Positions 9,185-18,187 of a DNA stretch of 64,000 nt are shown piece by piece. The first letter of the stretch is position 1, and each line of letters opens with the position of its first letter. The position numbers were made by a program, and so were the translations under genes. The stretch covers positions 62,001 through 126,000 of the forward strand of contig NZ_NMQV01000005.1 of assembly GCF_002234375.1 (NCBI RefSeq), in the 5' to 3' direction. The stretch comes from Pseudomonas fluvialis. Lineage in GTDB: Bacteria; Pseudomonadota; Gammaproteobacteria; Pseudomonadales; Pseudomonadaceae. A model generated the notes under the pieces. It ran no database searches, had not been told where the DNA came from, and saw only the letters and a program-made list of their open reading frames with translations.

Positions 9185-10666
9185 TCAAGCGTGTTGGCGG
9201 GCGGCGCGTTCCTTATCCACGGAGGACACGTAGTACTCATCGGCAAAGGCCCCTTCCGGCTCTTTCAGCCAGAGCAGGCACAGCACGAAGCTGACAAAGG
9301 CCCCGGCGGCGATGATCAGGAAGAACTGCGAAGGGGTAACGAAGGTGAACAGGGTCAGGTAGACCACCGCACCGACGTTGCCGTAGGCCCCGGCCATGCC
9401 GGAGATCTGCCCGGTGATGCGTCGTTTGATCGATGGAATGATCCCGAAGGTGGCGCCCTCGGCGCCCTGCACGAACATCGAGCAGGCCACGGTGATGGCT
9501 ACGGCGATGAACAGCGGCCACTTCGAGTTCATCAGGCCCATCAGCACGAAGCCGATGCCGATGCCGAACATGTAGGCCAGCATGACGAAGCGGCGGTTGC
9601 CGAAACGGTCGGAAACCAGGCCGCCCATGGGACGCGCCACCAGGTTGACGAAGGCAAAGGAAGCGGCGATCAACCCGGCAGTCGTCGGGGTCAGGCCCCA
9701 GGTCTCCTCGAAGAACATCGGCAGCATCGACACCACCGCCAGCTCCGCACCAAAGTTGGCGAAGTAGGTGGAGTTCAATGCCGCCACGGTGTTGAAGGGA
9801 TACTTGTCGTCTTCCGGCACACCCTTCATGAGGATCGGCACGTTGACGCGCAGGATCTGTACGATCTGATACAGCACGACGGCAATGATCACCCCGTAGC
9901 AGATCCATGCACCGACATTGCTCAGATAACCGAGCTTCTCGACACGCCAGACCAGAATGCCCAGTACACCGATCATCGGAATGGTCCAGAGGATCAGCTT
10001 GATCATGTCCGCCCAGGTGCTGACTTCCATGGCACTGGCCTTGTGCGGCTTGTGGTGCACGGTGCCCTTGGGGCCATCGGTGATGGCGAACCAGTAGTAC
10101 ACGCCATACAGCGCCATGATGATGGCCGAACTGGCAATCGCCCAGCGCCAGCCTTCCGGGCCACCAAAGATGTGGATGGCAATGGCCGGCAGGCTCATCG
10201 CTGCCGCTGCTGAACCAAAGTTGCCCCAGCCGGCATAGAAGCCTTCGGCAAAGCCGATGTGCTTGGGCTTGAACCACATGGCGGTCATATGGATGCCGAC
10301 CACGAAGCTGGCACCTACCGAGCTGAGCACCAGCCGCGAGACCAGCAACTGGGTGCGCGTATCACCAAAGGCAAAGAACAGCGCAGGCGCCGCCATCACC
10401 ACCAACAGGATGGAGAACACCCGACGCGGACCGAAGCGATCCAGTGCCATGCCGACGATGATCCGCGCCGGAATGGTCAGGGCCACGTTGGCAATGGCGA
10501 ACAGCTTGAGGTCTTCCGGGGTCAGCCAGTCGACGCTCTTCAGCATGCTGGAGGCCAGCGGCGCCATGCCGAACCAGACGAAGAAGCAGATATAGAACGC
10601 AATCCAGGTCAGGTGCAGGGCTCGGATTTCCGGTTGTTTCCAGTTGAACAGTTCAGAGACTTTCAT
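9185..10666 (-). CDS. narK1: NarK1-type (type I) nitrate transporter, MFS
   Basis: A 493-residue major facilitator protein with 12 predicted membrane helices, starting MKVSELFNWKQPEIRALHLT. The N-terminus and the first helix (WIAFYICFFVWFGMAPLA) resemble the NasA/NarK1 group of nitrate/proton symporters rather than E. coli NarK. The nitrate-signature glycines appear in YAGWGNFGSAAA and MAGAYGNVGAV. Cotranscription with narG implies nitrate supply to the cytoplasmic active site. Naming of narK1 and narK2 differs between species, so I assign the type, not orthology. Confidence 0.88.
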   Translation of the reverse strand: MKVSELFNWKQPEIRALHLTWIAFYICFFVWFGMAPLASSMLKSVDWLTPEDLKLFAIANVALTIPARIIVGMALDRFGPRRVFSILLVVMAAPALFFAFGDTRTQLLVSRLVLSSVGASFVVGIHMTAMWFKPKHIGFAEGFYAGWGNFGSAAAAMSLPAIAIHIFGGPEGWRWAIASSAIIMALYGVYYWFAITDGPKGTVHHKPHKASAMEVSTWADMIKLILWTIPMIGVLGILVWRVEKLGYLSNVGAWICYGVIIAVVLYQIVQILRVNVPILMKGVPEDDKYPFNTVAALNSTYFANFGAELAVVSMLPMFFEETWGLTPTTAGLIAASFAFVNLVARPMGGLVSDRFGNRRFVMLAYMFGIGIGFVLMGLMNSKWPLFIAVAITVACSMFVQGAEGATFGIIPSIKRRITGQISGMAGAYGNVGAVVYLTLFTFVTPSQFFLIIAAGAFVSFVLCLLWLKEPEGAFADEYYVSSVDKERAARQHA

Positions 10667-10685
10667 TACCGCGTACTCCTTGGCC

Positions 10686-11144
10686 CTACTGGCAGGACTG
10701 GATCAGCACCGGGCACGGGGCCCGGCGCGCCAGGAAGGCACTGACGCTGCCAAAGGTCATGTAGTCGAGCTCGTCGACCAGCAGGTTGAGCGAACGGGAA
10801 ATGAAGCCACCGTCCGGCTCGTTGCTGTGGCGGGCGATAACCAGCAAGTCCGGTTTCTTGTGCTCGGCCGCCTTGAGAATCATCTTGCGGGCATCGCCCT
10901 CGGCCAGAATCACTTCGGCATCCAGGCCCTGCTGGCCCACCTGCTCGGCGGCTTCGTGCAGGAAGCTGCGAAATTCCGCCTTCTGCCGCTGGAACAGCGT
11001 GTCGGCGTCGTCGCTGCTGTCCAGGCTGTCTTCAACCACCCCCACCAGCATGATCAGCGGCTGTAGCGGCTTGAACATGTCGATGGTGCGTTGCAGGGCC
11101 AGCTTGGCATTACGCGAATTGTCATAGGCAATGAGGATGCGCAT
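10686..11144 (-). CDS. Universal stress protein UspA family
   Basis: A 152-residue single-domain Usp protein beginning MRILIAYDNSRNAKLAL, with the ATP-binding-type C-terminal region LLVIARHSNEPDGGFISRS then LVDELDYMTFGSVSAFL. The ATG at 11144 has a GGAG ribosome site 8 bases upstream; an in-frame GTG three codons earlier is less likely. It lies between two narK-type genes with short gaps (19 and 18 bp), so it is probably coexpressed under low oxygen plus nitrate. A specific role in nitrate respiration is unknown. Confidence 0.85.
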   Translation of the reverse strand: MRILIAYDNSRNAKLALQRTIDMFKPLQPLIMLVGVVEDSLDSSDDADTLFQRQKAEFRSFLHEAAEQVGQQGLDAEVILAEGDARKMILKAAEHKKPDLLVIARHSNEPDGGFISRSLNLLVDELDYMTFGSVSAFLARRAPCPVLIQSCQ

Positions 11145-11162
11145 GGCGATCACTCCACTCGG

Positions 11163-12764
11163 TTAAGGATTCTTCACGTAGGCATTGGCACGCAGGTAGA
11201 ACCACCAGTTGAGGACCATGCACAGCGCGTAGAACACCGCGAAGCCGTACATGGCTACCTGGGGGGTACCCGCCTTGATCTGGTCGCCGATGACGATGGG
11301 CGCGACGAAAGAACCGTAAGCCGCCACGGCCGAGGTCCAACCCAGTACCGGGCCGGCCTTTTCACGGTCGAAAATCACCCCGACCGAGCGGAAGGTGGAG
11401 CCGTTGCCAATACCCGATGCAGCGAACAGCACCATGAACAGCAACAGGAAGGTGAAGAAGTACTGCTCAGGCTGGCTGGAGCCATAGGCCTGGTGCATCA
11501 CGTAGCCGGTTGCCACCGAGGCCACCACCATCACCGCGGAAATGATCTGCGTGACGATCGAGCCGCCGACCTTGTCGGAGATCCAGCCGCCCAGCGGACG
11601 AATCAGCGCACCGACGAACGGACCGATCCAGGCATAGGTCAGCGCACTTGGCGCATTGGGATTGGCCACACGGGTAATGCTGCCGTCGGCGGCCACTTCG
11701 TTCATGAAGCCGAAGATCACGGTGATCGACAGCGGCAGCGCCATGGAGAAACCGATGAACGAACCGAAGGTGAGGATGTACAGCACACTCATCGACCAGG
11801 TGTGCTTGTCACTGAAGATGGTGAACTGGCGCTGGATGTTCGGCTTGATGCTGCCCGGCAGCATACGCAGCATGAACAGCGTGCCCGCCATGATCAGCAC
11901 CATGGTCACCCACATGTTCAACACACCCAGGCCGACCGGCGCCGGCAGGTACAGGTAGAGACCCACCGCCGCCGTGATGAAACCGACCAGGTACAGACCG
12001 ATAATCTTGCCGAAGGCGGCCAGCGGGTTACCCGGGTTGGGGGTAATCGCCAACAGGTTGTTCATGCCGAACCAGCCGGCAAAAGCCAGCGGGATGAGGA
12101 ACAGCAACCACACCCAGCCGGCGTTCTGAATCCAGGTCTCGGTACCGGCGGCAATCTTGCCGATCAGTGTGCCGCTGTCCTTGAGCAGCTCCATGGGAGC
12201 ACCGGCCAGCGCACCGAACACCCCGGCGGTCATCACCAGAGGAATCAGGATCTGCATGGTGGTTACGCCGAAGTTGCCCAGCCCGGCATTCAGGCCCAGC
12301 GCCAGGCCCTGCTGGCTCTTGGGAAAGAAGGTGCTGATATTGCTCATCGAGCAGGCGAAGTTGCCGCCACCGATACCGGAGAGGAACGCCAGCAACTGGA
12401 ATACCCACAGCGGCGTGGTCTTGTCTTGCAGGGCGATGCCGGCGCCAATGGCCGGAATCATCAGCAGCGCGGTGGTCAGGAAGATGGTGTTGCGCCCGCC
12501 GGCGATACGAATCATGAACGATGCCGGGATGCGCAGCGTGGCACCGGTCAGGCCGGAGATGGCGGTCAGGGCAAACAGCTCAGACGGCTCGAAGGGAAAG
12601 CCCAGGTTGATCATCTGCACCGTCACGATGCCCCACATCAGCCAGATGGCAAACCCCATCAGCAAGCTGGGAATGGATATCCACAGGTTGCGGTTGGCAA
12701 TTTTCTTGCCGGTGGATTCCCAGAACGCCTGGTTCTCCACATCCCACTTTTCGATATTGCTCAT
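11163..12764 (-). CDS. narK: NarK2-type (type II) nitrate/nitrite antiporter
   Basis: A 533-residue MFS transporter. The N-terminus (MSNIEKWDVENQAFW, IANRNLWIS) closely follows E. coli NarK, placing it in the type II nitrate/nitrite antiporter group. NarK signature motifs are visible: GLNAGLGNFGVTTMQ and a second Gly-rich motif in helix 11 (AAYGSFVAP in place of the usual GxxGGF). It is longer than E. coli NarK (463), mostly through extra hydrophilic and membrane segments in the middle. A good ribosome site (AGGGGG) precedes ATG 12764. It is the first gene of the nar operon. Confidence 0.92.
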   Translation of the reverse strand: MSNIEKWDVENQAFWESTGKKIANRNLWISIPSLLMGFAIWLMWGIVTVQMINLGFPFEPSELFALTAISGLTGATLRIPASFMIRIAGGRNTIFLTTALLMIPAIGAGIALQDKTTPLWVFQLLAFLSGIGGGNFACSMSNISTFFPKSQQGLALGLNAGLGNFGVTTMQILIPLVMTAGVFGALAGAPMELLKDSGTLIGKIAAGTETWIQNAGWVWLLFLIPLAFAGWFGMNNLLAITPNPGNPLAAFGKIIGLYLVGFITAAVGLYLYLPAPVGLGVLNMWVTMVLIMAGTLFMLRMLPGSIKPNIQRQFTIFSDKHTWSMSVLYILTFGSFIGFSMALPLSITVIFGFMNEVAADGSITRVANPNAPSALTYAWIGPFVGALIRPLGGWISDKVGGSIVTQIISAVMVVASVATGYVMHQAYGSSQPEQYFFTFLLLFMVLFAASGIGNGSTFRSVGVIFDREKAGPVLGWTSAVAAYGSFVAPIVIGDQIKAGTPQVAMYGFAVFYALCMVLNWWFYLRANAYVKNP

Positions 12765-12857
12765 GGAGCCCCCTAGATCAAACACTAAAACCATCGCAAA
12801 ACATCTGGTTTTGCTTTCTTGATCGGCACGTTACCGGCCAGAGAAGGCTGCGTGTTT

Positions 12858-12871
12858 TGACCTTGATCAAT
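12858..12871 (-). promoter_or_regulatory. ANR box of the narK-narGHJI promoter
   Basis: The site TTGAC-CTTG-ATCAA matches the ANR/FNR consensus at 9 of 10 positions. If centred at -41.5 it puts the minus-strand start near 12823, with a -10-like TAACGT at 12833-12828 and a leader of about 60 bases. This fits anaerobic control of the nar operon. Confidence 0.7.
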
Positions 12872-12906
12872 GGATCTTCCGCAGAAATATGCCAAGCCCT
12901 CTCAAA

Positions 12907-12927
12907 TACCTCTTTGGCGGTACTCTT
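12907..12927 (-). promoter_or_regulatory. Candidate NarL heptamers upstream of narK
   Basis: TACCTCT (12907-12913) fits the NarL heptamer TACYYMT exactly. TACTCTT (12921-12927) fits at 6 of 7. They lie about 84-104 bases upstream of the inferred narK start, a distance compatible with NarL activation. Such short motifs occur by chance, so this is tentative. Confidence 0.35.
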
Positions 12928-13137
12928 TTTTCACATAAAAAACATATAAAAAACATGAAGATAGGATGGTTTTCAAAAAACAATAAGGCTTTTTTTCCAA
13001 AGCACCAAAACGTTGGTGATAACCCAGCATTACTTGCAATGTCCTGGCAAAGCTTCAAACTCCTGCGCTAGCTAGCACTCGCACGACGTCCACACCCGTC
13101 ACCCTTACATTGGTCTATTGATAGTCGCCTACAAGCC
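12928..13137. other. AT-rich divergent narK/narX intergenic region
   Basis: The 373-bp space between narK and narX is markedly AT-rich compared with the rest of the window, with A/T runs around 12930-12995. This is typical of bendable promoter DNA, such as an IHF-type site. Short reading frames here (63 and 60 codons, overlapping on opposite strands) lack family features and ribosome sites; I treat them as non-coding. A clear narX promoter could not be fixed. Confidence 0.5.
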
Positions 13138-14982
13138 ATGCCCCTGAGCTCGTCGCCACTACCCACGCCACGTCACTCGGTGGTATTCAACACCCTGCTG
13201 GCGTTCGTCGTGATCATCAGCTTTACCCTGCTGAGCATGCTGATCAGCCTGTATACCGCCGACGCACTGCAGGGCGACGCGGAAGCCATCAACCATGCCG
13301 GCAGCCTGCGCATGCAGGCCTATCGCCTGGCGATTACCGCCCAGCAGGACAACCCGGCGCTGCTCCAGCAACACATCGAGGGCCTGGATCGCACCCTGCA
13401 ATCGCAATCCCTGCGTTCGGCGCTGACCCGGCATGGCGGCCCGACACTCAGCGAGCGCTACAACGTAGTGCGCCAGCACTGGCAACAGCACATGCGGCCA
13501 TTACTGAACAACCCCGCACCGACCATCCTACGCTACCACGAGGAGCTGCCGCACTTCGTCGAAGAGCTCAATCATTTCGTCCTGACCCTGCAACAGGCCT
13601 CGGAGCAAAAGCTGGAAATCATCCGCGGCCTGCAGATCGCCACCCTGTTCATCAGCGTGATTATTGCGTTCGTGCTGATCTACGGATTGCACAACAACCT
13701 GGCCAGCCCGCTCAGCCGCCTGACCGAACTGACCCGCCAGGTCAGTCGCGGCGACTTCAGCGGCCAGGTACATATCGCCGGCGAAACCGAACTGAGCCAG
13801 CTGGGCGAAACCTTCAATCACATGAGCCGCGAACTGGGTGAGCTGTACGGCGAAATGGAGCGCAAGGTGGATGCCAAGACCGCCGAACTGCAACAAAGCA
13901 ATGCCAGCCTGCAATTACTGCTCAACTGCGCGCGCATGCTCTACAGCCAACCCAGCGATCCTTCGCGACTGATGGGCCAACTGCTCGGCAAGGTGCAGCA
14001 GGTGCTCGGTAGTGGTCAGGTTTCGCTGTGCCTCAACCAGCCCACCGAGCAGACCAGCCACACCGCCCTCAACAGCCATCAGGGGCAACCCGACTACTGC
14101 CGCCTGCCACACTGCGACGAGTGCCCGATCAAGCAGGGTGAACCGCTGCCCTCCGGCCTGCCACTGGCCAGCTTTGATCTGCGCGCAAGCGGCGCGGCAC
14201 TGGGCGTGCTGCACGTCGAACTCCCCGATGGCCAACCGCTACAGGACTGGCAGTCGCAATTGCTGGTGACCTTGGCGGACTTGTTCGCCGCCTCGCTCAG
14301 CCTGGCGCAACTCGGTCAGCATGAGGCACGCCTGGCGCTGATGGAGGAACGCGCGGTGATCGCCCGCGAACTGCACGACTCCCTGGCCCAGTCGCTTTCC
14401 GCACAAAAACTGCAACTGGCCCGACTCAAGCGCCAGGCCAGCCGCAGCGGCGTACCGGAAGAGCTGAGTGAAACCCTGGCGCAGATCGAGCAGGGGCTCA
14501 ATGCGGCCTATCGCAAGCTGCGCGAACTACTCACCACCTTCCGCATCCGTGTCGATGCGCCAGGGCTGAAACCTGCGGTGGAGGCCACCTGCAAGGAATT
14601 CATGGAGAACTCCGGGCTGCGTATCCAGCTGGACTATCAATTGGAACACTGCCCGCTGACGCCCAATGAGGAGATCCACTGCCTGCAGATTGTCCGTGAG
14701 GCGCTCAGCAACGTGCTCAAGCACGCCCAGGCCGCGCATTGCTGGCTGGTGCTGCACCAGGCCGAGGATGGCAATATCGAGGTGCTGATCGATGACGACG
14801 GCATCGGCATTCGCCACAGCGAAAGCCCCAGCGGCCATTATGGCCTGAGCATTCTCAAGGAGCGCGCCAGCAGCCTGGGCGGCCAACTGGAGATCGTCCC
14901 ACGCACGGCGGGCGGCACCCGCGTGCAACTGCACTTCACCCCATCCTTTCGCAAGATTCCCCTACATCAGGAGACCGCATGA
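13138..14982 (+). CDS. narX: Nitrate/nitrite sensor histidine kinase NarX
   Basis: A 614-residue inner-membrane kinase that phosphorylates NarL in response to periplasmic nitrate. The first membrane helix is about 16-38 and the second about 165-185. Between them a P-box starts at about residue 47 (GDAEAINHAGSLRMQAYRL), the nitrate-binding signature. A HAMP linker follows (190-240), then a GAF-like stretch containing CRLPHCDECP. The H-box is MEERAVIARELHDS with His413, and an HATPase domain has NVLKHA and DDDGIG. It overlaps narL by 4 bp (ATGA). Confidence 0.96.
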   Translation: MPLSSSPLPTPRHSVVFNTLLAFVVIISFTLLSMLISLYTADALQGDAEAINHAGSLRMQAYRLAITAQQDNPALLQQHIEGLDRTLQSQSLRSALTRHGGPTLSERYNVVRQHWQQHMRPLLNNPAPTILRYHEELPHFVEELNHFVLTLQQASEQKLEIIRGLQIATLFISVIIAFVLIYGLHNNLASPLSRLTELTRQVSRGDFSGQVHIAGETELSQLGETFNHMSRELGELYGEMERKVDAKTAELQQSNASLQLLLNCARMLYSQPSDPSRLMGQLLGKVQQVLGSGQVSLCLNQPTEQTSHTALNSHQGQPDYCRLPHCDECPIKQGEPLPSGLPLASFDLRASGAALGVLHVELPDGQPLQDWQSQLLVTLADLFAASLSLAQLGQHEARLALMEERAVIARELHDSLAQSLSAQKLQLARLKRQASRSGVPEELSETLAQIEQGLNAAYRKLRELLTTFRIRVDAPGLKPAVEATCKEFMENSGLRIQLDYQLEHCPLTPNEEIHCLQIVREALSNVLKHAQAAHCWLVLHQAEDGNIEVLIDDDGIGIRHSESPSGHYGLSILKERASSLGGQLEIVPRTAGGTRVQLHFTPSFRKIPLHQETA

Positions 14983-15629
14983 ACGAGCAGGCCCCTATCC
15001 GCATCCTCTTGGTCGATGATCACCCACTGATGCGTCGCGGCATGCGCGACCTGCTGGCCATGGAAGACGACCTGCAACCGGTCGGCGAAGCCGGTACCGG
15101 CGAAGAGGCCCTGCGCCTGGTCGACGAACTGGATCCCGACCTGATCCTGCTCGACCTCAACATGCCAGGCATGGACGGCCTGGAAACCCTGCAACGCCTG
15201 CGCGAAGCCAAGGTCGATGCACGGATCATCCTGTTCACCGTGTCAGACGACCAGAGCCATGTACTGGAAGCCCTGCGCCAGGGGGCCGATGGCTACCTGC
15301 TCAAGGACATGGACCCGGAACAGCTGGTCGAACAGGTGCGTGCCGCCGCCAACGGCAAGCTGGCACTGACCCCGGAGCTGACCCTGATCCTCGCCCAGGC
15401 GATTCGCGAGCGACCCAGCAACGCCAGCCAGAATGCCAATGCCAGCCTGACCAAGCGCGAAAAGGATGTCCTGCGCCTGATCGCCAAGGGACTCAGCAAC
15501 AAGATGATCGCCCGCAAACTGGGCATCACCGAAGGCACGGTCAAGGTGCATGTGAAAAACCTGCTGCACAGCCTGCGCCTGCGCTCACGCGTGGAAGCCG
15601 CCATCTGGGCCACAGAACACCTGCGCTGA
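14979..15629 (+). CDS. narL: Nitrate response regulator NarL
   Basis: A 216-residue response regulator with receiver (acidic pair DD at 13-14, phospho-acceptor Asp59 in LLDLNMPGMDG, Lys in LLKD) and a LuxR-type HTH (LTKREKDVLRLIAKGLSNK). It binds TACYYMT heptamers when phosphorylated by NarX. The start codon overlaps the narX stop. It likely activates the divergent nar operon and possibly nearby genes. Confidence 0.96.
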   Translation: MNEQAPIRILLVDDHPLMRRGMRDLLAMEDDLQPVGEAGTGEEALRLVDELDPDLILLDLNMPGMDGLETLQRLREAKVDARIILFTVSDDQSHVLEALRQGADGYLLKDMDPEQLVEQVRAAANGKLALTPELTLILAQAIRERPSNASQNANASLTKREKDVLRLIAKGLSNKMIARKLGITEGTVKVHVKNLLHSLRLRSRVEAAIWATEHLR

Positions 15630-15721
15630 AGTCGGCACTGACCCAGAGCAAGCCAAGCACACTGAGTTCCCGCCAGCCCTCGCGACATAAGGTCACAGGC
15701 CGCCCTGCGTAAAAACCTGCA

Positions 15722-15763
15722 GTATGCCCCGAAGGCCCGTAAACACGGGCCTTCGGGGCATGC
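15722..15763. terminator. Long perfect hairpin after narL
   Basis: A 16-bp perfect stem (15725-15740 with 15745-15760), extendable to 19 bp with one G-U pair, has an AAAC loop. No long T-tract is present on either side, though CATTTTG follows at 15771. It probably ends narXL transcription and insulates the next ANR-driven promoter. Confidence 0.6.
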
Positions 15764-15813
15764 TGGACGGGCATTTTGTCGCGCCTGGCGCCCACGCCGG
15801 CCTTTTGGCGAAT

Positions 15814-15855
15814 TTGACAATCATCAAGTTGATTCGCCCCATGCGCCCCTATCGT
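15814..15855 (+). promoter_or_regulatory. ANR-dependent promoter of the porin gene
   Basis: ANR box TTGAC-AATC-ATCAA (15814-15827) is centred at 15820.5. A -10 hexamer TATCGT lies at 15850-15855. With the start at 15862 the box is at -41.5 and the hexamer at -12 to -7, exactly class II FNR geometry. The ATG follows 28 bases later. Confidence 0.75.
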
Positions 15856-15889
15856 CCACCCCATACCAACCCAGTGGACGAGCACCCTC

Positions 15890-17146
15890 ATGAACAACCA
15901 CGCCCTGAAACCGCTGTATATCGCGCTCCTCGCCCTCAGTGCCCCCCTCGCACAGGCCGAAGACATCAGCCAGCTGTTCAACGACGGTAAGCTGATCCTC
16001 GATGCCCGTTACCGTTATGAGCACGTCGACCAGGACAATACGCTCGATCATGCCAATGCCCAGACCCTGCGCACCCGGGTCGGCTTCCAGACGGGCAAAT
16101 GGTACGGTCTCTCCGGCCTTATCGAAGCCGACAACACCAGCCGCATTGGTGACGCCAGCTACAACAACACCCGCAACGGCCAGGGCACCTTGGTGGCAGG
16201 AAACTCGGTAGTGGCCGACCCGGATGGCAGCGAGATCAACCAGGCGCTGCTGCGCTATGACTTCGCCCAGGGCAACCTGGTGGTCGGTCGCCAGCGTATC
16301 AACCTGGACAACCAGCGTTTCGTCGGCGGGGTCGCCTGGCGGCAGAACGAGCAGACCTATGACGGTCTGCTCGGCCAGCTCAAGCCGATCGACAAGCTGA
16401 CCCTGACCTATGCCTATATCGACAACATCAACACCATCTTCGGCCCGGGCGACAACCGCTTCGACAACCGCACCAACCCGGCCAACATCGAAGGCCACAG
16501 CCACCTGCTGAATGCCCAGTACGTGGTGTCCCCGGCACTCACCGTCACCGCCTACAACTACCTGCTGGGCCTGGACAACATTGCCAACGTCAACCAGCCG
16601 GCCATGCTCGGCAACCTGTCCAGCAAGACCTACGGCACACGCCTCAACGGCACCCTGGCCGGGGTCAGCTATGCCCTGGAATATGCCCGTCAGCGCGACT
16701 ATGCGGACAACCCGCTGGAGCTGAGCAGCGAGTACTACCTGGCCGAACTGGGCTATACCCTGTCCGGCGTTGCCCTCAAGGGCGGCCTGGAAATCCTCGG
16801 CGGCGACAGCGGCCCGGACAACCGCGCCTTCCAGACTCCGCTGGCCACCAAGCACGCCTTCCAGGGCTGGGCCGACATGTTCCTCACCACCCCGGCCGAC
16901 GGCATCAAGGACAGCTACCTGAGCGCCAGCCTGCCCCTGTTGGGCGGCACCCTCACCGGCATGTACCACGACTACCGTGCCGAACTGGGCAGCAGCCACT
17001 ACGGCGACGAGTACAACCTGTCCTACGCCCGGCCGATCCCTGGCGTCAAAGGCCTGGTCGGCCTGATCAAGGCTGCACGCTACGACGCCGACGACCTGCA
17101 CGTCGATACCGACAAGCTCTGGCTGCAAATGCAGTACAGCTACTGA
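15890..17146 (+). CDS. Outer-membrane beta-barrel porin, probably anaerobic
   Basis: A 418-residue secreted protein with signal peptide MNNHALKPLYIALLALSAPLAQA cut before EDIS. The rest consists of short amphipathic strands alternating with Gly/Asn-rich turns and ends in an aromatic strand (LWLQMQYSY), typical of a 16-18-strand porin with a terminal aromatic residue. The pattern resembles alginate-export/OprD-like porins, but I cannot name the family. The ANR promoter and the position between narXL and a nitrate-sensor-like gene suggest nitrate or nitrite passage; that substrate is inference. A terminator follows. Confidence 0.75.
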   Translation: MNNHALKPLYIALLALSAPLAQAEDISQLFNDGKLILDARYRYEHVDQDNTLDHANAQTLRTRVGFQTGKWYGLSGLIEADNTSRIGDASYNNTRNGQGTLVAGNSVVADPDGSEINQALLRYDFAQGNLVVGRQRINLDNQRFVGGVAWRQNEQTYDGLLGQLKPIDKLTLTYAYIDNINTIFGPGDNRFDNRTNPANIEGHSHLLNAQYVVSPALTVTAYNYLLGLDNIANVNQPAMLGNLSSKTYGTRLNGTLAGVSYALEYARQRDYADNPLELSSEYYLAELGYTLSGVALKGGLEILGGDSGPDNRAFQTPLATKHAFQGWADMFLTTPADGIKDSYLSASLPLLGGTLTGMYHDYRAELGSSHYGDEYNLSYARPIPGVKGLVGLIKAARYDADDLHVDTDKLWLQMQYSY

Positions 17147-17166
17147 GTCTGCACCTGCCAACCCAC

Positions 17167-17191
17167 CCCGCCCGTCAACGGGCGGGCTTTT
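17167..17191 (+). terminator. Intrinsic terminator after porin gene
   Basis: A 9-bp stem CCCGCCCGT/ACGGGCGGG closes a tiny loop (or 8 bp with a TCAA tetraloop) and is followed by CTTTT, 20 bases past the porin stop. Confidence 0.8.
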
Positions 17192-17245
17192 CATACGGCC
17201 GCCACAAGCGGCCGTGTCCCGTTGTACGGTCAGAGGATTACCCCC

Positions 17246-18031
17246 ATGCCCGCCTTGTTTGTGCGTTTTCTCAGCGTCACCCTGTTACTCGCCTGCAGCC
17301 TGCCCAGCTGGGCCGCCCTCAGTCATGCCGAAGCCGTCAACGTGGCGGGCATGCAGCGTTTCCTCAGCCAGCGCATGGCTAAAAGCTACCTGATGCTGGC
17401 CGGCGAAATACGCGCCGAACAGGCCCGTGAACAGCTGCACAGCAGCCAGCAACGCTTTGCCGAAAATCTGCAGGCCTTGCGTGCCTATGCCGGAAACCCC
17501 GCACAGGTCGCCCTGCTAGAAACCCAGGAAAACCTTTGGCAGACCTATCAGGCGCTGCTGCAACAAGCCCCGGCGCAGGCAACGGCTCGCCAGGTGGTCG
17601 TACACAGCCAGCAGGTACTGGCCAATGCCGAGCAACTGGTCAATCGTGTCGAGCAGGACAGTAACCTGCATGCCGCGCACCTGATCAACCGCAGCGGCCG
17701 CCAGCGCATGCTCAGCCAGCGGATTGCCCTGCTCTATCTGGCGCAGAGCCAGGAGATTACCCCGCCCGACCTGCAAGACCAGCTGCAACGCAGCATCGAC
17801 GAGTTCGACCAGGCCTTGCAGGAGCTGCAAGGCGCCAGCCAGAACACCCCGGCCATCAGCGAACTGCTGCGCAAGAGCGGTAGCCACTGGCGTTACTCGA
17901 GAAGCGGCTTCGCCCTTGCCGAAAACGGCCGCTATGTACCGACGGTAATCAGCGTTACCAGCGAAACCCTGTTCCAACAGATGGTCAGTCTTACCGATGC
18001 CTACACCGAAGTACTCGGCAAACCTCGCTGA
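17246..18031 (+). CDS. Periplasmic protein with two NarX/PilJ-like segments
   Basis: A 261-residue exported protein: signal peptide from MPALFVRFLSV to about SWA, then no further membrane helix. Two copies of the PilJ/NarX N-terminal signature are visible: AVNVAGMQRFLSQRMAKS near residue 32 and INRSGRQRMLSQRIALL near residue 150. In NarX and McpN this motif binds nitrate at a helix dimer interface, so the protein may bind nitrate or nitrite in the periplasm. It has no signalling domain of its own. I chose the ATG at 17246 because it starts the signal peptide. It is flanked by the porin and dnr. Confidence 0.75.
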   Translation: MPALFVRFLSVTLLLACSLPSWAALSHAEAVNVAGMQRFLSQRMAKSYLMLAGEIRAEQAREQLHSSQQRFAENLQALRAYAGNPAQVALLETQENLWQTYQALLQQAPAQATARQVVVHSQQVLANAEQLVNRVEQDSNLHAAHLINRSGRQRMLSQRIALLYLAQSQEITPPDLQDQLQRSIDEFDQALQELQGASQNTPAISELLRKSGSHWRYSRSGFALAENGRYVPTVISVTSETLFQQMVSLTDAYTEVLGKPR

Positions 18032-18187
18032 CACCGTGCAAAGCCGCCCGGCACAAGGCGCCAGGGCGGCGACCGAACGCCTCGCTACCCCCAAGGAGAT
18101 AGGCAGCAGGAGGCAGTACAAACCGGCATTTGGAGGACTGTTGCCTGCCACCTCACGCCAGTACCATCACTACTCTGGAGGTGGACA

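Noticed and set aside
6911..10213. 1100-codon plus-strand open frame
   Set aside because: Antisense to narG and the transporter gene. It exists because GC-rich codons leave few stops. Its translation is His/Gln/Val-rich with no family features.
12867..13071. Two small overlapping frames in the narK/narX gap
   Set aside because: AT-rich regulatory DNA with the ANR box just outside; no ribosome sites or conserved features.
15824..17194. 456-codon minus-strand open frame over the porin
   Set aside because: Antisense shadow. The plus frame has signal peptide, ANR promoter, barrel pattern and terminator.
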